Part shown: positions 21,960 through 34,264 of the stretch, one piece after another
Layout of the letters: every line of letters begins with the position of its first letter
How positions within the stretch are numbered: the stretch's first letter is position 1
NCBI GenBank assembly: GCA_025766275.1
Contig: JAFKAC010000143.1
Location: 53,803 to 117,802 of the forward strand
Source: Lactarius indigo
Lineage: Eukaryota; Basidiomycota; Agaricomycetes; Russulales; Russulaceae
Length of the DNA: 64,000 nucleotides
Direction: 5' to 3'
The notes under the pieces: model-generated
Told to the model about the DNA's origin: nothing
What the model saw: the letters and a program-made list of their open reading frames with translations, nothing else
Databases searched by the model: none
Translations under genes and position numbers: made by a program

Positions 21960-23858
21960 TCAAGGGACAAGCATTTGGAACAGATAAAACAAGTACTTCA
22001 GATACTTCAGGAAAATGACTTATTCTTGAAGCCAGAAAAATGCAAATTCCTTTGTTCCTCCGTTGAATACCTTGGAGTTATCATTGGGTGAGAAGGTATT
22101 GAAATGGACTCCGTCAAACTAACTGGGCTCATTGACTGGCCAACACTGTGCTCCGTCACTGAGGTTTGGTCCTTTTTAGGATTTGGAAATTTTTACAAGC
22201 CCTTTATCGCTGACTATGCCCATGTTGCACATCCACTCCACGACTTGACGAAGAAGGGGACCCCTTTTATCTGGGGTGACGCCCAACAAACAGCCTTCCT
22301 GTCACTGAAGGAGAGATTCACGTCATGACCTGTTTTAGCCACAATTGACTATGATAAACCTTTCACAGTTCAAACTGACACATCTAACTTCGCTATTGGC
22401 GCCACTCTTTCACAACCACAAGACAATGGACAGCTACACCTGGTCATGTTCTTTTCCGCCTCCCTTCTCCCTGCTGAAATAAATTACAATATTTATGACC
22501 GGGAACTCCTAGCAATTGTGAAAGCACTTCAACACTGGTGCCACCACCTTCTAGGAGCCTGCCACTCTATCTCCATCCTTACTGACCACAATAATTTGTC
22601 ATACTTCCATGTGCCCCATAAAATTTCAGGAAGACAGGCACGCTGGATGGAAACCTTAGCTGAATTTGATTTCACCCTCAAACACATACCGGGCCACTCT
22701 AACACCGTCACCGACCTACTCTCATGACATCCCGACCTTAATGGGGGGGTAAATTCCATCAATGACAATGTTACTGTTCTTCCAGACAACCTTTTCACAC
22801 GGCTCATAACACTACACAATGACGAGGAACGACGAAAAGCCCTCTACGAATGCCATGACACTCCGATAGCAGGGCATCCAGGAATAGCGAACACTTGGGC
22901 ACTTGTGAAACAATGATACACAGGAAAAGCATTAAAAGAGTTTACGGAGCAATACGTCAAGGGATGCCCAACATGCCAGATGAACAAAAGTAGAATGCAA
23001 GGCAAGGCACCCCTACAACACATAAACATACCCACAGAGGAAGGACCATTCCAATACATCAGTCTAGACTTGATAACGGACCTACCGTCAACAGGGAAGT
23101 ACAATACTATCCTCACCATCGTAGACCAAGGTTGCAGCAAGGCAACAAAGTTCATTCCATGTATGAAACAAATCACAGGAGAAGGAGTGGCAACCCTCTA
23201 TCTCCGACATGTGTTCCCATGGTTTGGTATTCTGAAACAGATTATCTCAGATCGAGACCCCAGATTCACTAGTGCCTTTGCCACGGCCATTTGCAAACAA
23301 ACAGGTATTCAACAAAACCTGAGCACAGCCTTCCATCCACGAACAGATGGACAAACAGAAAGGATGAACGCCTGGGTGGAACAGTATCTGCAACATTGGG
23401 TAAGACAACAGGGTCAAGACAATTGGGATCAATACCTACCAATTGCGGAATATGCGCATAACTCCTGGCCACACAACATAACTAAACGAACACCCCATGA
23501 GTTATTGTTTGGCACGAATCCCACAGTAAATATTGAAGCCGATGAAGATAATCGATCTCTGACAGCAACGGATTGATTACTCCAAATCCAAGAAGCACGT
23601 TTACATGCCGCACAATCTATCCTAAAACAATACAAGACCAGAGAACCCCATGTCACTTATCAAGAAGGTGATCAAGTATGGCTAGACGGGTGCAATCTCA
23701 AAGTGACAGCACCCTCTAAGAAGCTAGCGCCAAAGCGATATGGCCCCTTCATGATCACACAAAAGGTCTCATTGGTGGCATACAAACTGCGACTTCCGGA
23801 AACCATGAGGATTCACGATGTGTTCCATGTTGACCTTCTTCTTCCGTTTCAGGAGACT
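21960..23858 (+). pseudogene. element I pol fragment: RT end, RNase H, integrase
   Basis: The reading frame begins inside the RT palm/thumb (EKCKFL, VEYLGVIIG). RNase H shows TDTSNFAIGA and YDRELLAIVKAL. The integrase has an HHCC finger (HPGIANT, CPTCQ) and the DDE core (DLITDLPS, SDRDPRFTS, GQTER). A GPY/F-like module then ends at HDVFHVDLL. There are five in-frame stops, all TGA (22090, 22325, 22725, 22914, 23574). In at least two of these places the related elements read arginine (LSRRPD, for example). The fragment is inactive and cut at 23858 by element F. Confidence 0.88.
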
Positions 23859-24349
23859 TGTAACACCGTCACGACGTTAGCTTGACTTGAGCTTGGAAAG
23901 CGACTGTTTGACTTAGCTAGGCACATCACGAGACATATGGTGCGAAGGCAGGTGTAGATGCTCACAGGCACTACGCAAACAACAACTCCTCAGAAGTCTG
24001 AATGACCTTGGAGTTCTCAGAATAAGACAGAAGATAGAAGAGAAAGAAGTGACGATTGAAGAAGACCAAGATGGTGTGTCTTGGTCTTCCGCAGCTATCT
24101 TAAATACAAGTTGGGCAGGCTTTCAAGCGCTGCCATGAGTCACAGTATCATAGCATCCAACGTATTGCATAAGTAGCACAATCCTAATACTACTACTACT
24201 ACTAGTACTAGGATCAAGTCATGAATCAGTCAGCAATCACGCGCGAATCTCCTATTGTACTACATTGTAATCCCCTAAGTCCGTGACTAATCTACCTTAC
24301 TGCCGTAGTCACAACCGGTACAGTAAGGGTTCATATGCAAACCGTAACA
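23859..24349 (-). repeat. element F 3' LTR, 491 bp
   Basis: Read on the minus strand it begins TGTTACGG and ends GGTGTTACA. It contains an ACTAGTAGTAGTAG-type microsatellite, a TATTTAAG box and the predicted transcript start ATCTTGGTCTT. It is close to the 5' LTR at 58884-59371, with mostly transition differences. Confidence 0.92.
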
Positions 24350-24379
24350 CCACCCCCTTTTCAGCGTGAGACACTGGAC

Positions 24380-25128
24380 TCACTGGAAATCACGAGATGC
24401 CCACTCGTGCTGCTCATCCTTGATGCGCCTGAAGATGTCGGCACATTCTAGACAATAGATGCAGTCCATCTTGTCCTCGCGCACCGAAAGTATCATTGCA
24501 CAGAGTTGGCAGACGCGTGCCTGCAGGCACTCCTCTTCATGGGCCATGGCACGATAGCGCATCACCTCCACAACCAGGGACTCATCCCCGATGCGGTTAA
24601 GTGCGCAATCAGTAAGTTTGTTGGCAGCGAGGATGACGAGGTCCTTGTGGGCAATGAAGGTGTGATTCGCAGCCAAGAGGTGTGGTTGGGCATAGAGGGG
24701 TTTGCCGTAGAGATAAGGGGATCCCGGGATAATTCCCAGGATAAATGGATTCGCACCTCCAACAATCTGCACGTGACTTGCCTGCTGTTCTACACCATCC
24801 AGCCCGGTGATGGGGAAAGGAACGTAATGGGGCTGTCAATCTGCCTGGAACCCTTCAGGTGCGAGGACCTGCGCAGGGTCGTCGTCAGACGTGATGGTGG
24901 TATGTGGTGCGACACCAGGCAGTCACACACGTCCTCGAGACATGGGGGTTCCGTCGGTGTGGATGAGCCATGGGGTGATTCGGGAATTAGTAGAGTGGCT
25001 GTGCATTCAAAGGAGGGGGTGTCTGACCGGGTAGTAATCTTTGTTGTCATGGTCAGCTTGGTCCAGCATTGCTGCCTGCGCCACTGCAGCTTGCTCAATC
25101 TCTCCTGCGCTAACCTCAACTGTTCGTT
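24380..25128 (-). pseudogene. element F pol C-terminal extension (distal part)
   Basis: This is the distal half of the extra region that follows the chromodomain; the proximal half is at 52277-52753. It carries RHPLL, TPWLIHTDG, HVQIVGGANPFILG, LYGKPLYAQPH and a helical tail, matching elements G and D. It contains TGA lesions where element G reads arginine. The function is unknown. The element D insertion separates the two halves. Confidence 0.75.
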
Positions 25129-25644
25129 TGTTACACTCCACTGGTGTTAGTCTGACTTGGACTCGAAGAAGGCGTGATCGACTTAGTGAAGTACAAGCGA
25201 ATGGGGATCATGTGTCAACCCAACGCAGGCTGAACAGGGGCACACTGGCACACACTGCAGCAAGAGAGTAGAACGGCACTATCCCTTGGTGGATAGGAGC
25301 GGAGGCACTCTTAGTCGAAGACTAAGGCTGACAAAAGACAAGTCAAGATGGTGGATTGAAGAAGACCAAGATGGGGACTCTTGGTCTTCCGAGACAACTA
25401 CTTATACAGATACGTGCAGGCTTTAAAGCGCCGCTGGAATAGTAAGTGACCAATAGCGTAACTAGCTTGAACCCTAGTATAGCTATCCTAGGAATGAGTC
25501 ATACACGAGTCACAATCACATGCAACCTACTATGCTGACTGATGAGATGTAAATGTCCATGACTAATACTACTATCAGGCTGTAGTCATAACTGGCCATG
25601 AGTCATCAGTGAGTCCATACCATAACAGAGTCCGTACCGTAACA
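25129..25644 (-). repeat. element D 3' LTR, 516 bp
   Basis: Minus-strand ends are TGTTACGGTACGG...GTGTAACA. It is preceded on the minus strand by a purine tract (complement of CACCCCCTTTTC at 25647). It contains a TGTATAAG box and ATCTTGGTCTT, as in the 5' copy. Confidence 0.92.
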
Positions 25645-25676
25645 TCACCCCCTTTTCAGGAGTGAGGCCCACCTCA

Positions 25677-26654
25677 CTAGTCCGCTACCGATTCCTGCCT
25701 CATCCATTCCACTTCATCTTCCATCCATGCCAATATGTTAGCCCTTTCGAGACGATAGAGACTGTCCTTTTTATCCTCAGCTGCCATCTGCCTGTCCAGT
25801 TGTAGCTGCCGAATCCGCTTCTCCAGTTGGTCTTCAGCAAAGGCAAATTGCCAGAACCGGCGCAGTTCTTGAGTAAGGGTGACATCCCCAATGTGCATTA
25901 GTAATAGGTCAGTGGGGTGTCTATCATGGAGCATAAAATACTCCTTGTGGGGAATGAAGGTGCGGTTGTTTTTTGGAAGATGGGGAGTGGCGTAGAGGGG
26001 TTTACCATAGAGGAAACCCGACCCTGGAGCTAATCTGAGTATGAAGGGGTCTCCTCCTCTGATAACCTGTACGTGGGACGCTTGTATCATCGGTCCGTTG
26101 GGGAGTTTGATCAGGAACGGAATGTAATCGGGTCCTTGATTGACCTGGAACCCTTCAGGGATGACAGCCCTGGTTGCTGGGTCTTGTTTGCCCATTGGTG
26201 TATAATGAGCTGCTTGTGCCATGGCAACTTGTCCTCTGTGTAGAGGGTTCCCGCTTGTGTCGACGAGGTAGGGAGTGGCAGCTGGATCTTCAGGGTAGAA
26301 TTCATAGTTAAGGAATGCATGCCTGAGGGGGTAGTGGTCTCCAAGCTCATCTTCATCCTCATCCTCGTCCAATACTCTCTCCGCTCCTTCATCATTCGGC
26401 GTCAGCAGGCGGCAATATGCAGTTGCTCCCGCTGCCACCACGCCGCCATCTCCTTCCATTCTTGTTTGTACTTCTGCATGGCGTTGGGTGGTTTCACCAC
26501 GCAGGACAGCTGCTTGAAGCCGAAAAAGCTCATCTTTGGTGAGGAAGACTTCGGGCTCACTGGTGTTGGGATTTGTAAGGGCATAGATTGGCGGAGGTGT
26601 TGGTTGAGTTGTTGTTGGATCGTTGCTGAGAGTTCCCTGTACGGGCACAGGGAA
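25677..26654 (-). CDS. element D pol C-terminal extension
   Basis: This lies directly downstream of the chromodomain and in the same frame as pol, separated only by one TGA (around 26655) where element G has arginine. About 325 codons are open. Visible blocks are a glutamate/aspartate run (DEDEDEDELGD), YPLRHAFL, TPYLVDTSGNPLHRG, YIPFLIKLP, HVQVIRGGDPFILRL, FLYGKPLYATPH and a charged C-terminal helix (EKRIRQLQLDR). I do not recognise the domain. The same blocks occur in elements F and G. It could be an accessory virion or targeting domain. Confidence 0.7.
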   Translation of the reverse strand, partial: FPVPVQGTLSNDPTTTQPTPPPIYALTNPNTSEPEVFLTKDELFRLQAAVLRGETTQRHAEVQTRMEGDGGVVAAGATAYCRLLTPNDEGAERVLDEDEDEDELGDHYPLRHAFLNYEFYPEDPAATPYLVDTSGNPLHRGQVAMAQAAHYTPMGKQDPATRAVIPEGFQVNQGPDYIPFLIKLPNGPMIQASHVQVIRGGDPFILRLAPGSGFLYGKPLYATPHLPKNNRTFIPHKEYFMLHDRHPTDLLLMHIGDVTLTQELRRFWQFAFAEDQLEKRIRQLQLDRQMAAEDKKDSLYRLERANILAWMEDEVEWMRQESVAD

Positions 26655-28752
26655 TCACTGCAGTGTCTGCTGCAATTCTTCAGCAGTGATAGGCCTGTCA
26701 TCCTCATGCTGCATGGTGGGATCTTCTGTGGTTGCAACTCTAATGGCTGTGGTGTCGTTGGTGGAGTCGGGGTCAACAAGCGTGGTGGTGGAGTTGTTGA
26801 CAAGAGTGGAGAGGAGTGCAAGCTGGTCATTGCATTGAGTAGAGGACATGGAAGGAGTGGGTGATGGAGACTTATCGTGGTGAGAGGTCATCCTTATATG
26901 CGTTTCCCTGTCAGGGTTGGAATTTTTGAATTCCCAAATGGCTTCATTGGCAAATATGTCATCCTTATCTATCCGTTGATTGTCTGAGTCAGGATACCCC
27001 TTCCATTTCACAAGGTATTGGAGTCGTCGTCTTCTGCCGAATCGCCAAGAGTCTAGAATCTTCTCGACCTTGTATTCTTCTTCGTTATTGACCAAATCAG
27101 GTGGTGGGTGCTGATAGTTTGGTCCATGCGTGGGTGTTTCGCGATAAGGTGTGAGAAGATCTATGTGGAAGATGTCATGGATGCTCCACTGTGTGGGAAG
27201 TTCGAGGCGATAGTTGACAGGAGACATCACCTGGACGACCTTAAATGGTCCGTGGTGTTTTGTGACCAGTTTTGCGGTTGGTTGATGAGTATGCAAGTGG
27301 CGCCCTTCAAGCCACACGAGGTCTCCTTCCTTGAATCTGGGTGTATCTTTGTGCTGACCCATGACTTCTGTGCCCTGAGCATGCAGGAGAAAGCACGCTG
27401 TCGTGCTTGTTTGAACTGGTCTATCCGTAGTGATACTTGTGGGATAGGAGAGGGCCTATCGGTCCAATCAGCATGAGGATTGAATCCCGATAAGAGAAAG
27501 AAAGGAGACTCCTGTGTGGTTTCGTTGGGCCAGTTGTTGTGCGTGAATTCTGCCATAGGCAGATAACGAGTCCAGTCGTCCTGCCGCTCATTTACCCAAA
27601 AGCAGAGGTACTGTTCCAGCCACTGATTTGTTCGTTCTGATTGGCCGTCGGTCCTGGGGTGATATGCGGTTGAGATATTTTGGCTGATGCCAAGGATCTT
27701 GCACATCTCCCGCATAAACTTGGATGTGAAGTGGGGATCTCAATCACTGATAACATGCGAGGGGAGTCTGAATCGTGGGAAGACGTGAGAGATGTACAGA
27801 GCAGCCGTTCCTTCAGCTGTTATCTCCTCGTTGCAGGGAATAAAAACGGCAGCTTTGGTACAATCATGATCAGTTACCGTCAGGATGGAGTCGTAGCCAC
27901 GGGAGATAGGGAGCTTGGTGATGAAGTCCACTGCAATAGTCTCGAATGGCAGGGCTTCTGGTTTAGGGTAGATGGGTTATAGAGGCACTCTGATAGGTCA
28001 AAGGTTGACTTTGTGCCACTGACATTCTGCACAGCCTTTGACGTATTCCGTGACATCGTTCTTCATCTGTGGCCACCAGTAATGTCGCTCTGTAAGCTGG
28101 AGAGTGCGTTTGATGCCAGGGTGACCGTAGACAGGAGAATCGTGGTGAGTGGCAATAATGGTGCGCTTGTTGTGGACACCACCAGTGACCACTCGACGCC
28201 CATCCTTGTACCATGTTCCTTCGATGTCTTTTAGTTTGTGCGCGTCAACCCAAGGTTTCAACTTAGCTAGATCTTGTTCGTAAATAGGATGTTCCAGAGT
28301 CATGTCCGCCGGAAGGATTTCTGGTCTCCAATGTGAGTGTTGCGGTTCTTCTAGCATAGTGGCGCGCACGAAGACAGTTTCGGGTAGCACTGTTATCCCT
28401 TCATTGTCGTTTTCTCCTTGGTCGTAGTCTGGTCTTTGTGACAGTGCATTGGTGCGTCCGTTGGAAGTCCCTTTGATATGGTGAATTTCAAAGTCGTACT
28501 CAGAGAGTTCAAGTACTTCCCTGGCGACACGTCTGCTAATCTTCTGCGGTGATTTCCAGTATTGTAGGTTGAGATGGTCGGAGAAGACCTTGATTTTGTG
28601 GGGTGAGCCTGCTAAGAGAGGTCTCCAATGGCAAAAGGCTTTGACAATTGCTAGGAGTTTGAGGTTGTAGATGTCGTAGTTCCGTTCTGCTTCGTTAAGG
28701 GTGGATGAGTAATAACCGATGGGATGTCGTTTGTTGTCTTTTTTGCGCTGAA
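26655..28752 (-). pseudogene. element D pol, distal part: RNase H, integrase, chromodomain
   Basis: On the minus strand, RNase H continues from the insertion with RHPIGYYSS, ERNYDIY and FSDHLNLQYW. The integrase follows (HPGIKRT, CAECQ, MDFITKLP, GQSERTNQW), then a GPF module and a chromodomain (EKILDSW, YLVKWKGYPDSDNQ). Lesions include a TGA in SDxDPHF (near 27737) and frameshifts near 28000 and 27360. Confidence 0.85.
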
Positions 28753-30087
28753 TGTCACGCCTCTGCGGGGGTGTGTGTTGTTCTGTAACAGATCCTGCCT
28801 GAGGCAAAGGACTCTGAGTCGGATCCCCACTGAGTGGAAGGACTCCCAAGGTCTTCTGTAATAGCTCCTATGCTGAGGTAGCTAAGTCGGTGACAATCCC
28901 CCTATGCGAGGTGAGAAAGTCCTTCTGTAACAGCCCCTTGTGCTAAGGTGACTGAGTCTGTGGCAATGGACGAGCATGGAGGCCTAAGTCCAAAGGTCAC
29001 GTGTCACTGGGCTGACCAGTAAGACAGAAAGAGGGTAAGAGCGAAGTCAAGGGGAAGCCTGCACAGAGGCTGAGAGGAGGATGACCCAAAGGGGATAAGG
29101 GTCAAGGGTCAGGGGTTCTGGGTCAAGGGCTTGAGTGCTGAAGGAACTGAGGCACTCAAGGAGTCAATGGGAGATACAACGCAGATAGTTGATTAAGCCA
29201 AAGCTAAGGAGCTAAGGCGCACTACAGGGTTCCTTATATAGTACAGGATTGCACCTGAGCGCATAGTGCTACTGGTTGCTATAGATAGAATAATGTGCTG
29301 GCAAGATGGTGTCAACATTGTGCAAGATGGTGTCATGCCAGCAAGGCAGAAGAAGGGTGGACAGGTGTTGATAAGTGACCTGTGCGCACTTAGCGGCTCT
29401 AATGGACTCATAGATAACGGACTACAGTAGATTAGATTATTTTGATCTGTACAATCTGGACTATGACATCACATGTATATGACATCATTTGGACTGTTCC
29501 GGACTTACTATTGTACTATGTTTCTTTGTTCTACTTTTGTTCTTATCTTTATTATGATGTCATTATGATATCATCCTGCTCTGGACTCTTCTTGTTCTCT
29601 ACGCCTTGTTCTCTTTATATCCACTCCTTTGTGTCTTGTATAGAACAATGCGTCTTGTATTCTGTGACTGGGTGTTACTCACCTTGTAATACTGTCACTC
29701 CTGTATGAGTATAAGTAGAGTACCATGTACGCTCCTGGTCCACATCAGTTCCTTACTGCTGTGTGCCAGGTATGTCTTCTCCTCTCTAAATGTATTATCA
29801 GTTCCTTACTGCTGTGTGCCAGACTTCCACTTTGCTTCACTCTGCTTGACACCCCTGTGCTGCTTCCAGTCACACTCTATATCTAACCACAGTACTATCA
29901 GTCCACTGTGAGTATAGTTCTTATGTGTCTGTTCATCAACAGGAATAGCACAGAAGGTGCTAGAACGATCAAAATAAGGGGGAAGCATAGGTTCAAGAAA
30001 GGTAACAGTCAGGAAAGGAGATGGATCAGATAAGGACAAGAAGGGAAAAGTAGTAGGGGGTTTGTGACAAGTAGGGGGTTCGTGACA
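28753..30087 (-). mobile_element. solo-LTR-like insertion in element D, with a second solo LTR inside
   Basis: It has TGTCACG...CGTGACA ends and a CTGAA duplication (28748-28752 and 30088-30092). Without the inner insert it is about 757 bp. A TATATAAGG-like box lies on the minus strand near 29240, suggesting minus orientation. No coding capacity is seen. Its removal restores the RNase H frame of element D. Confidence 0.85.
29366..29938 (+). repeat. solo LTR of a TGTTGATAAG family, 573 bp
   Basis: It begins TGTTGATAAGTGACC, ends CTGTTCATCA and is flanked by ACAGG (29361-29365 and 29939-29943). Relatives are the insertion at 56932-57538 (minus) and the truncated copy at 60951-61120. It contains TATAAGTAG near 29708. 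Confidence 0.92.
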
Positions 30088-31826
30088 CTGAAGGAGGACT
30101 GCTCCAGTTGCAAAACCCGATGCGTCGACCTCCAACTCGAATTGTTGAGTGAGGTCGGGATGTGCTAGAACAGGTTCACTAGTGACGAGGGTCTTAAGGT
30201 CTTGGAAGGCCTTTTCTTCTTCGGTTCCCCAATGCCATTCGGTGTCTTTTCGTGTGAGTTTGTTGAGTGGTTGTGCCTTGGTCACAAAACCTCGTATAAA
30301 GGGTCGATAAAAGTTGCAAAATCCAAGGAAAGAGCGGATGTCCTTAACTTTGGTTGGCATAGGCCAGTCCTTGATGCCAGAAATTTTGACAGGGTCCATG
30401 CGTGTCACCCCCTTTTCAAGGATTACCCCCAGGTAATCCATGCATGGGGAGTGGAAGAGGCATTTTTCGAGTTTGTAGTAGAGGTCGTGTTCTGCGGATA
30501 CGCAGAGGACATCCTTGACTGCTTCAATATGATCGTTTAGCAAATGCTTGAGTCCGGTGGTGATGCCAATGTCATCCATGTAGACCCTGATGACCATCTT
30601 GCATGCTTCGTGTTTTGCCATGATATCCCTGAATATGAAGTTCATCATGGTCTGGAACGTTGCAGGGGAGTTGGTTAGGCCGAAAAACGTCACCGTAGGT
30701 TCGAATAGTCCGTATTGCGTTTTAAATGCGGCTTTCTCTTCATCTCCTTCCTTGATACGTACGTTGTTATACCCCCATCTGACATCAAGTTTGGTGTAAA
30801 TGTGGGCGTTGCTTAGGTCGGTAATGAGATCGGAGATAAGAGGAAGGGGATATTGATTGCAAATGGTAACAGTGTTGATCTTTCGATAGTCTTGCACCGG
30901 CCGTAGTTTCCCATCCTTTTTTTTGATGAAGAAGAAAGATGAGGCATACAGGGATTTGGAAGGTCTTATGTATCCCTTCTTCAGCTGTTCATCTATCCAT
31001 TCTTGTAATTTCTTGTCTTCTTCTTGAGTCATTGGGTATATTTTGCAGTCAATGGCGTCAGCTGTCCCTGGTTTGAATTCAATTGCGTGATCCCAGGGTC
31101 TACTGGGAGGAAACCTGTCCGATGCTTCTTCACTGAAGAGGCGTTCAAATTCTCGATATTCGGGGGGTAACTCAGCTTTTGTGACATATTGCTGGGCCGC
31201 GATGGCAAGGTCCGTGGCTGTTGCTCTAATTCGACAATCCTCTTTGAATTGTCATTGTTGTTCGTCGGTGATGACACAGGAGTGTATGATTTCATATTCA
31301 TCTTCCTGTACTGAGGAGGCTGCCACTACAGGTGTGATTTGTTTGATACGGGGGTTTACTGATCAGATAACGATAGGGAGCATTGCTTCGTGTATGGCTG
31401 CTTGCGACCACTTGATGTGAGGGTCATATATGGCAAGCCATGGGTATCCTAATACAACATCTTCATCCCCTATGTCTGTGATGAGGAAGCATATTTCCTT
31501 ATTGATTCCTTTAGTTTGCACATCAACATCAACGTAATGGGTGATACGCCCCAATTTGTTTTCCGTATTGTCAATATTCCATATCTTCTTTGGGATGTCT
31601 AGCGGTTTGGTCCCAAACCCCATCCTTTTAACAAAGGAGAGTCTCATGAAGCAATGGGTTGCTCCCGAGTCGACTAATGCTTGTATGTCGGCCATTGCGT
31701 AACTGGTGCGGATTGATACTGGAACTCTCATTGAACAATAGCGAGTCATGATTACACTGTTACAATTAACTGCCCTCACCCAGGCCGATGGGTTCAGGCG
31801 TCCTGAAAACCCTCCTTTTTCCACAA
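30088..31826 (-). pseudogene. element D pol, proximal part: protease and RT
   Basis: Read on the minus strand it enters by -1 frameshift from gag. The protease shows ALVDSGATHCFM and VLGYPWLAIYDP. The RT shows [30 protein letters not shown] and VYMDDIGIT. The start of RNase H (LEVDASGFATGAVLLQ) abuts the insertion at 30088. Two TGA stops lie between protease and RT (near 31360 and 31245). Confidence 0.85.
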
Positions 31827-33266
31827 TTGTTGGAGGATAAGGTCTTTTACGTCGTCTGATTCTTCTGCTACTCCCTGAAGCCAATCGCTGGCACGCTGTT
31901 GAGGGGGTGCTTCTTGGACTGCCCTGGTAGCGACTTTGGGTTCTTGCTGATGATAGTCGGTATCGATATACTGACTAGTTGATGCTTGGGATTGATATTC
32001 CCTTCGTGGTTGTCTGCAATCACGGGCCATGTGTCTGTCCTTTCCACAATTGTAACATGTGACTGGCCTTTGATTATTACATCCTCCTCCTCTTTGTAAA
32101 AATCCTCCTCGAGGTCGGTATGGGGGTCGAGGAGCGAGTATATCTTCTGCTCCTGTCAGATGTCCTCGAATTCGATCTGCTGAGGTGTCCATTGCATTTG
32201 GGTCCCAAGGGAGGTTCCTCGGTTGCCAAGTACTTCGTGGTGGTCCTTGCCATTGGCGCTGTCATTGCGACCTTTCTTGCTTTTGTGGCGCTCCTTTGTT
32301 GAGCATTGCTTTGAGGTGCATGTATTGCTGCTGACAGGTGGTAGCTGCTGCTTTCCATTCTCGGTAATTTTGTGGGGAGTCAAGTGTGTATACTTTGGAG
32401 TAGAGGTCAGTGGGTAGCCCACTTGCGAACAAGTCGAGCGTCTGGGGGTCGTCAAGCTGATAATGGGCACGTCGCACTAGTTGTTCAAATTGGGTGCAAT
32501 ACTCATCTAGATTGCCTCCAACCATCTTAAGTCCCCTTTTTAATTCGTACTGGGCTTGTTCTTGTTCCATCGTGTTTTGGAAGCGCTGCATGAAGCTGCG
32601 CGTGACCTCGTTCCATAGTCCTTCACTTGTTCGGGGTATGCCGGTTTGTATCTGGCCATTAAGCCAGGTAAGCATGGCTAGCACCCATTCGTTGACATTG
32701 ACGCCTTTGATGTACGATAGGAAGAGTAGGGCTCGTCAGTATGGTGTGGCCATGATGCCTTCATTGGCATTCATGCCCCAATAGACGTGCCATTGGGTGA
32801 GAAACACTTCAACTTTTGCGCGTTCTCCATCAAATACTGTAGGTGCTTCACCAGCTAGTTTGTTATTTTGTGGAGGGATAATGGGACCTGCACCTGGTAA
32901 CCCTCCTCTGGGATGTCCTCCTCCTGGTGGTCCACTGGGGAACCCTCCGGGGAATCCTCCAAATCCGTGTCCTCGTGGCGGTGGTCCTCCTCCTGGTAAG
33001 TTGCCAGGAGGTCTGCCTCCTCCACTAGGGTGGTCGGCTATGTCTGGTCCAATTGCACGATGAATGGCAACATCATTGTCTGTCATGCGGTGACCTGTAT
33101 GTGGGTTAATTGGGGCTAGTATAGCCCTTGCTTCTTCTGCAATACATTGCTGTTCTTCTCTAGCTAATTGGTCTCTGGCGTCGGCAGCCAGTTGCACTTC
33201 TTCTTGTGTGATAGTGGCGGTGGCCATTGCGACGGCGGGGCTATGAATGTGGATTACTTCTGGTTC
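31794..33266 (-). pseudogene. element D gag, distal part
   Basis: The order on the minus strand is a short polar segment, a Gly/Pro-rich linker, a capsid-like region (VFDGERAKVEVFLTQWHVYWGMN, LSYIKG, EQEQAQYELKRG) and a CCHC knuckle (CYNCGKDRHMARDC), with the stop at 31794. One TGA sits near 32736. The N-terminal part is at 51253-51713, beyond element E. Confidence 0.85.
31806..31812 (-). promoter_or_regulatory. element D gag-pol -1 frameshift site GGGTTTT
   Basis: The minus strand reads G GGT TTT in the gag frame, 10 nt before the gag TGA. Slipping back one base enters the pol frame (GFSGRLNP). Elements F and G have the same heptamer at the same place. Confidence 0.75.
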
Positions 33267-33953
33267 TGTTATGGACTGGACTTGTTTTGACTTTACTATT
33301 AGTTTCTTACTTACACTTGCGTTCGCGGGAAAGTCTTTCCTTTCTTGGCTTTCCCTTTCTTGGACTTGCTGCGCACTAGGAGCCTTAAGATTCTCTCCTA
33401 GTGCAAAGTGAGACAATGAGACACTCATTGTCCTTATAAGTCTTTATTACTACTATACTTGGGCTAAATGCACCCTTTTATGGCAGGTGTCTCACTTTTG
33501 TTAAAACTGAGACATGTCTCACTTGCCTTTTATATCCTTGTTTCTTCTCACACTTACTGCGGATAGCTGTGCACACTTTCTTCTTTTTCCCGTGCCTGCT
33601 GCGGATTGCTGTACTTTCTTCTCACGCTTGCTGCAGATTGCGCCATTTGTTTGTTCTGCACAAACAAACCTTTTTCTATATAAGTCGTGGCCCTAGGTAG
33701 CTTGTATCCTTAGACTCGACTTCTTTACCATCACAGTATACATTGTTTTCCCATTCCCTTGGGGTAACTCTCTGCTGAACCGTCGAACCTCTTGAACCCC
33801 CTTGAACTCCACTCACATCTTGAGTATTGTGTCATACTCTGAGATCCTTGTTAACCACTTAAACCTTGCCATTACCGGCTGAACCCTCGCTTATTGACAT
33901 AGAAAGACCAGACTTGCTCATGCCGAGCTGAACGTTCCTACTGTAACATTACA
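33267..33953 (+). repeat. element E 5' LTR
   Basis: It runs TGTTATGG...CATTACA. A TATATAAG at 33678 lies 34 bp before AGACTCGACTT (33712), the predicted transcript start. The 3' copy is 31 bp longer because of an extra CTTGCTGTGGATTG-type unit near 50900. Confidence 0.92.
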
Positions 33954-33955
33954 TT

Positions 33956-33966
33956 AAGTTGAGTCT
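33956..33966 (+). other. element E primer-binding site (self-priming type)
   Basis: AAGTTGAGTCT starts two bases after the LTR. It is the exact complement of AGACTCAACTT in the 3' LTR R region; the 5' LTR copy has one G for A. This suggests priming by the element's own RNA 5' end rather than by a tRNA. Confidence 0.7.
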
Positions 33967-34264
33967 CTCCACCCTGGCTTCAAAACTAGGAAGCAGGAGC
34001 CGTTCCCAGTTCAGACCAGAATTCATCACCAGAAGAACAGAAGACGATCTCTCTGACAACATCAAGGGAGTAGCCATCTGGAAAACCTATGACGAAACTG
34101 AAGGATATTACGTTTGGAGCAAAGAAGACAATGGATATTTTTTTTTTTTTTTTTATTCCATTTCCGTGTGCTTCAGAGTACAGAACTCTACGTAGCACTT
34201 CACTTTGTATGACTAATGTATGCGTTTGTGGGTCAATCTCTTGAACAATTCTCTGCCCTTCCAT

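Noticed and set aside
33514..33696. Short hydrophobic open frame in the element E LTR, and its copy at 50782
   Set aside because: It lies entirely in LTR sequence upstream of or around the TATA box and has no support as a gene.
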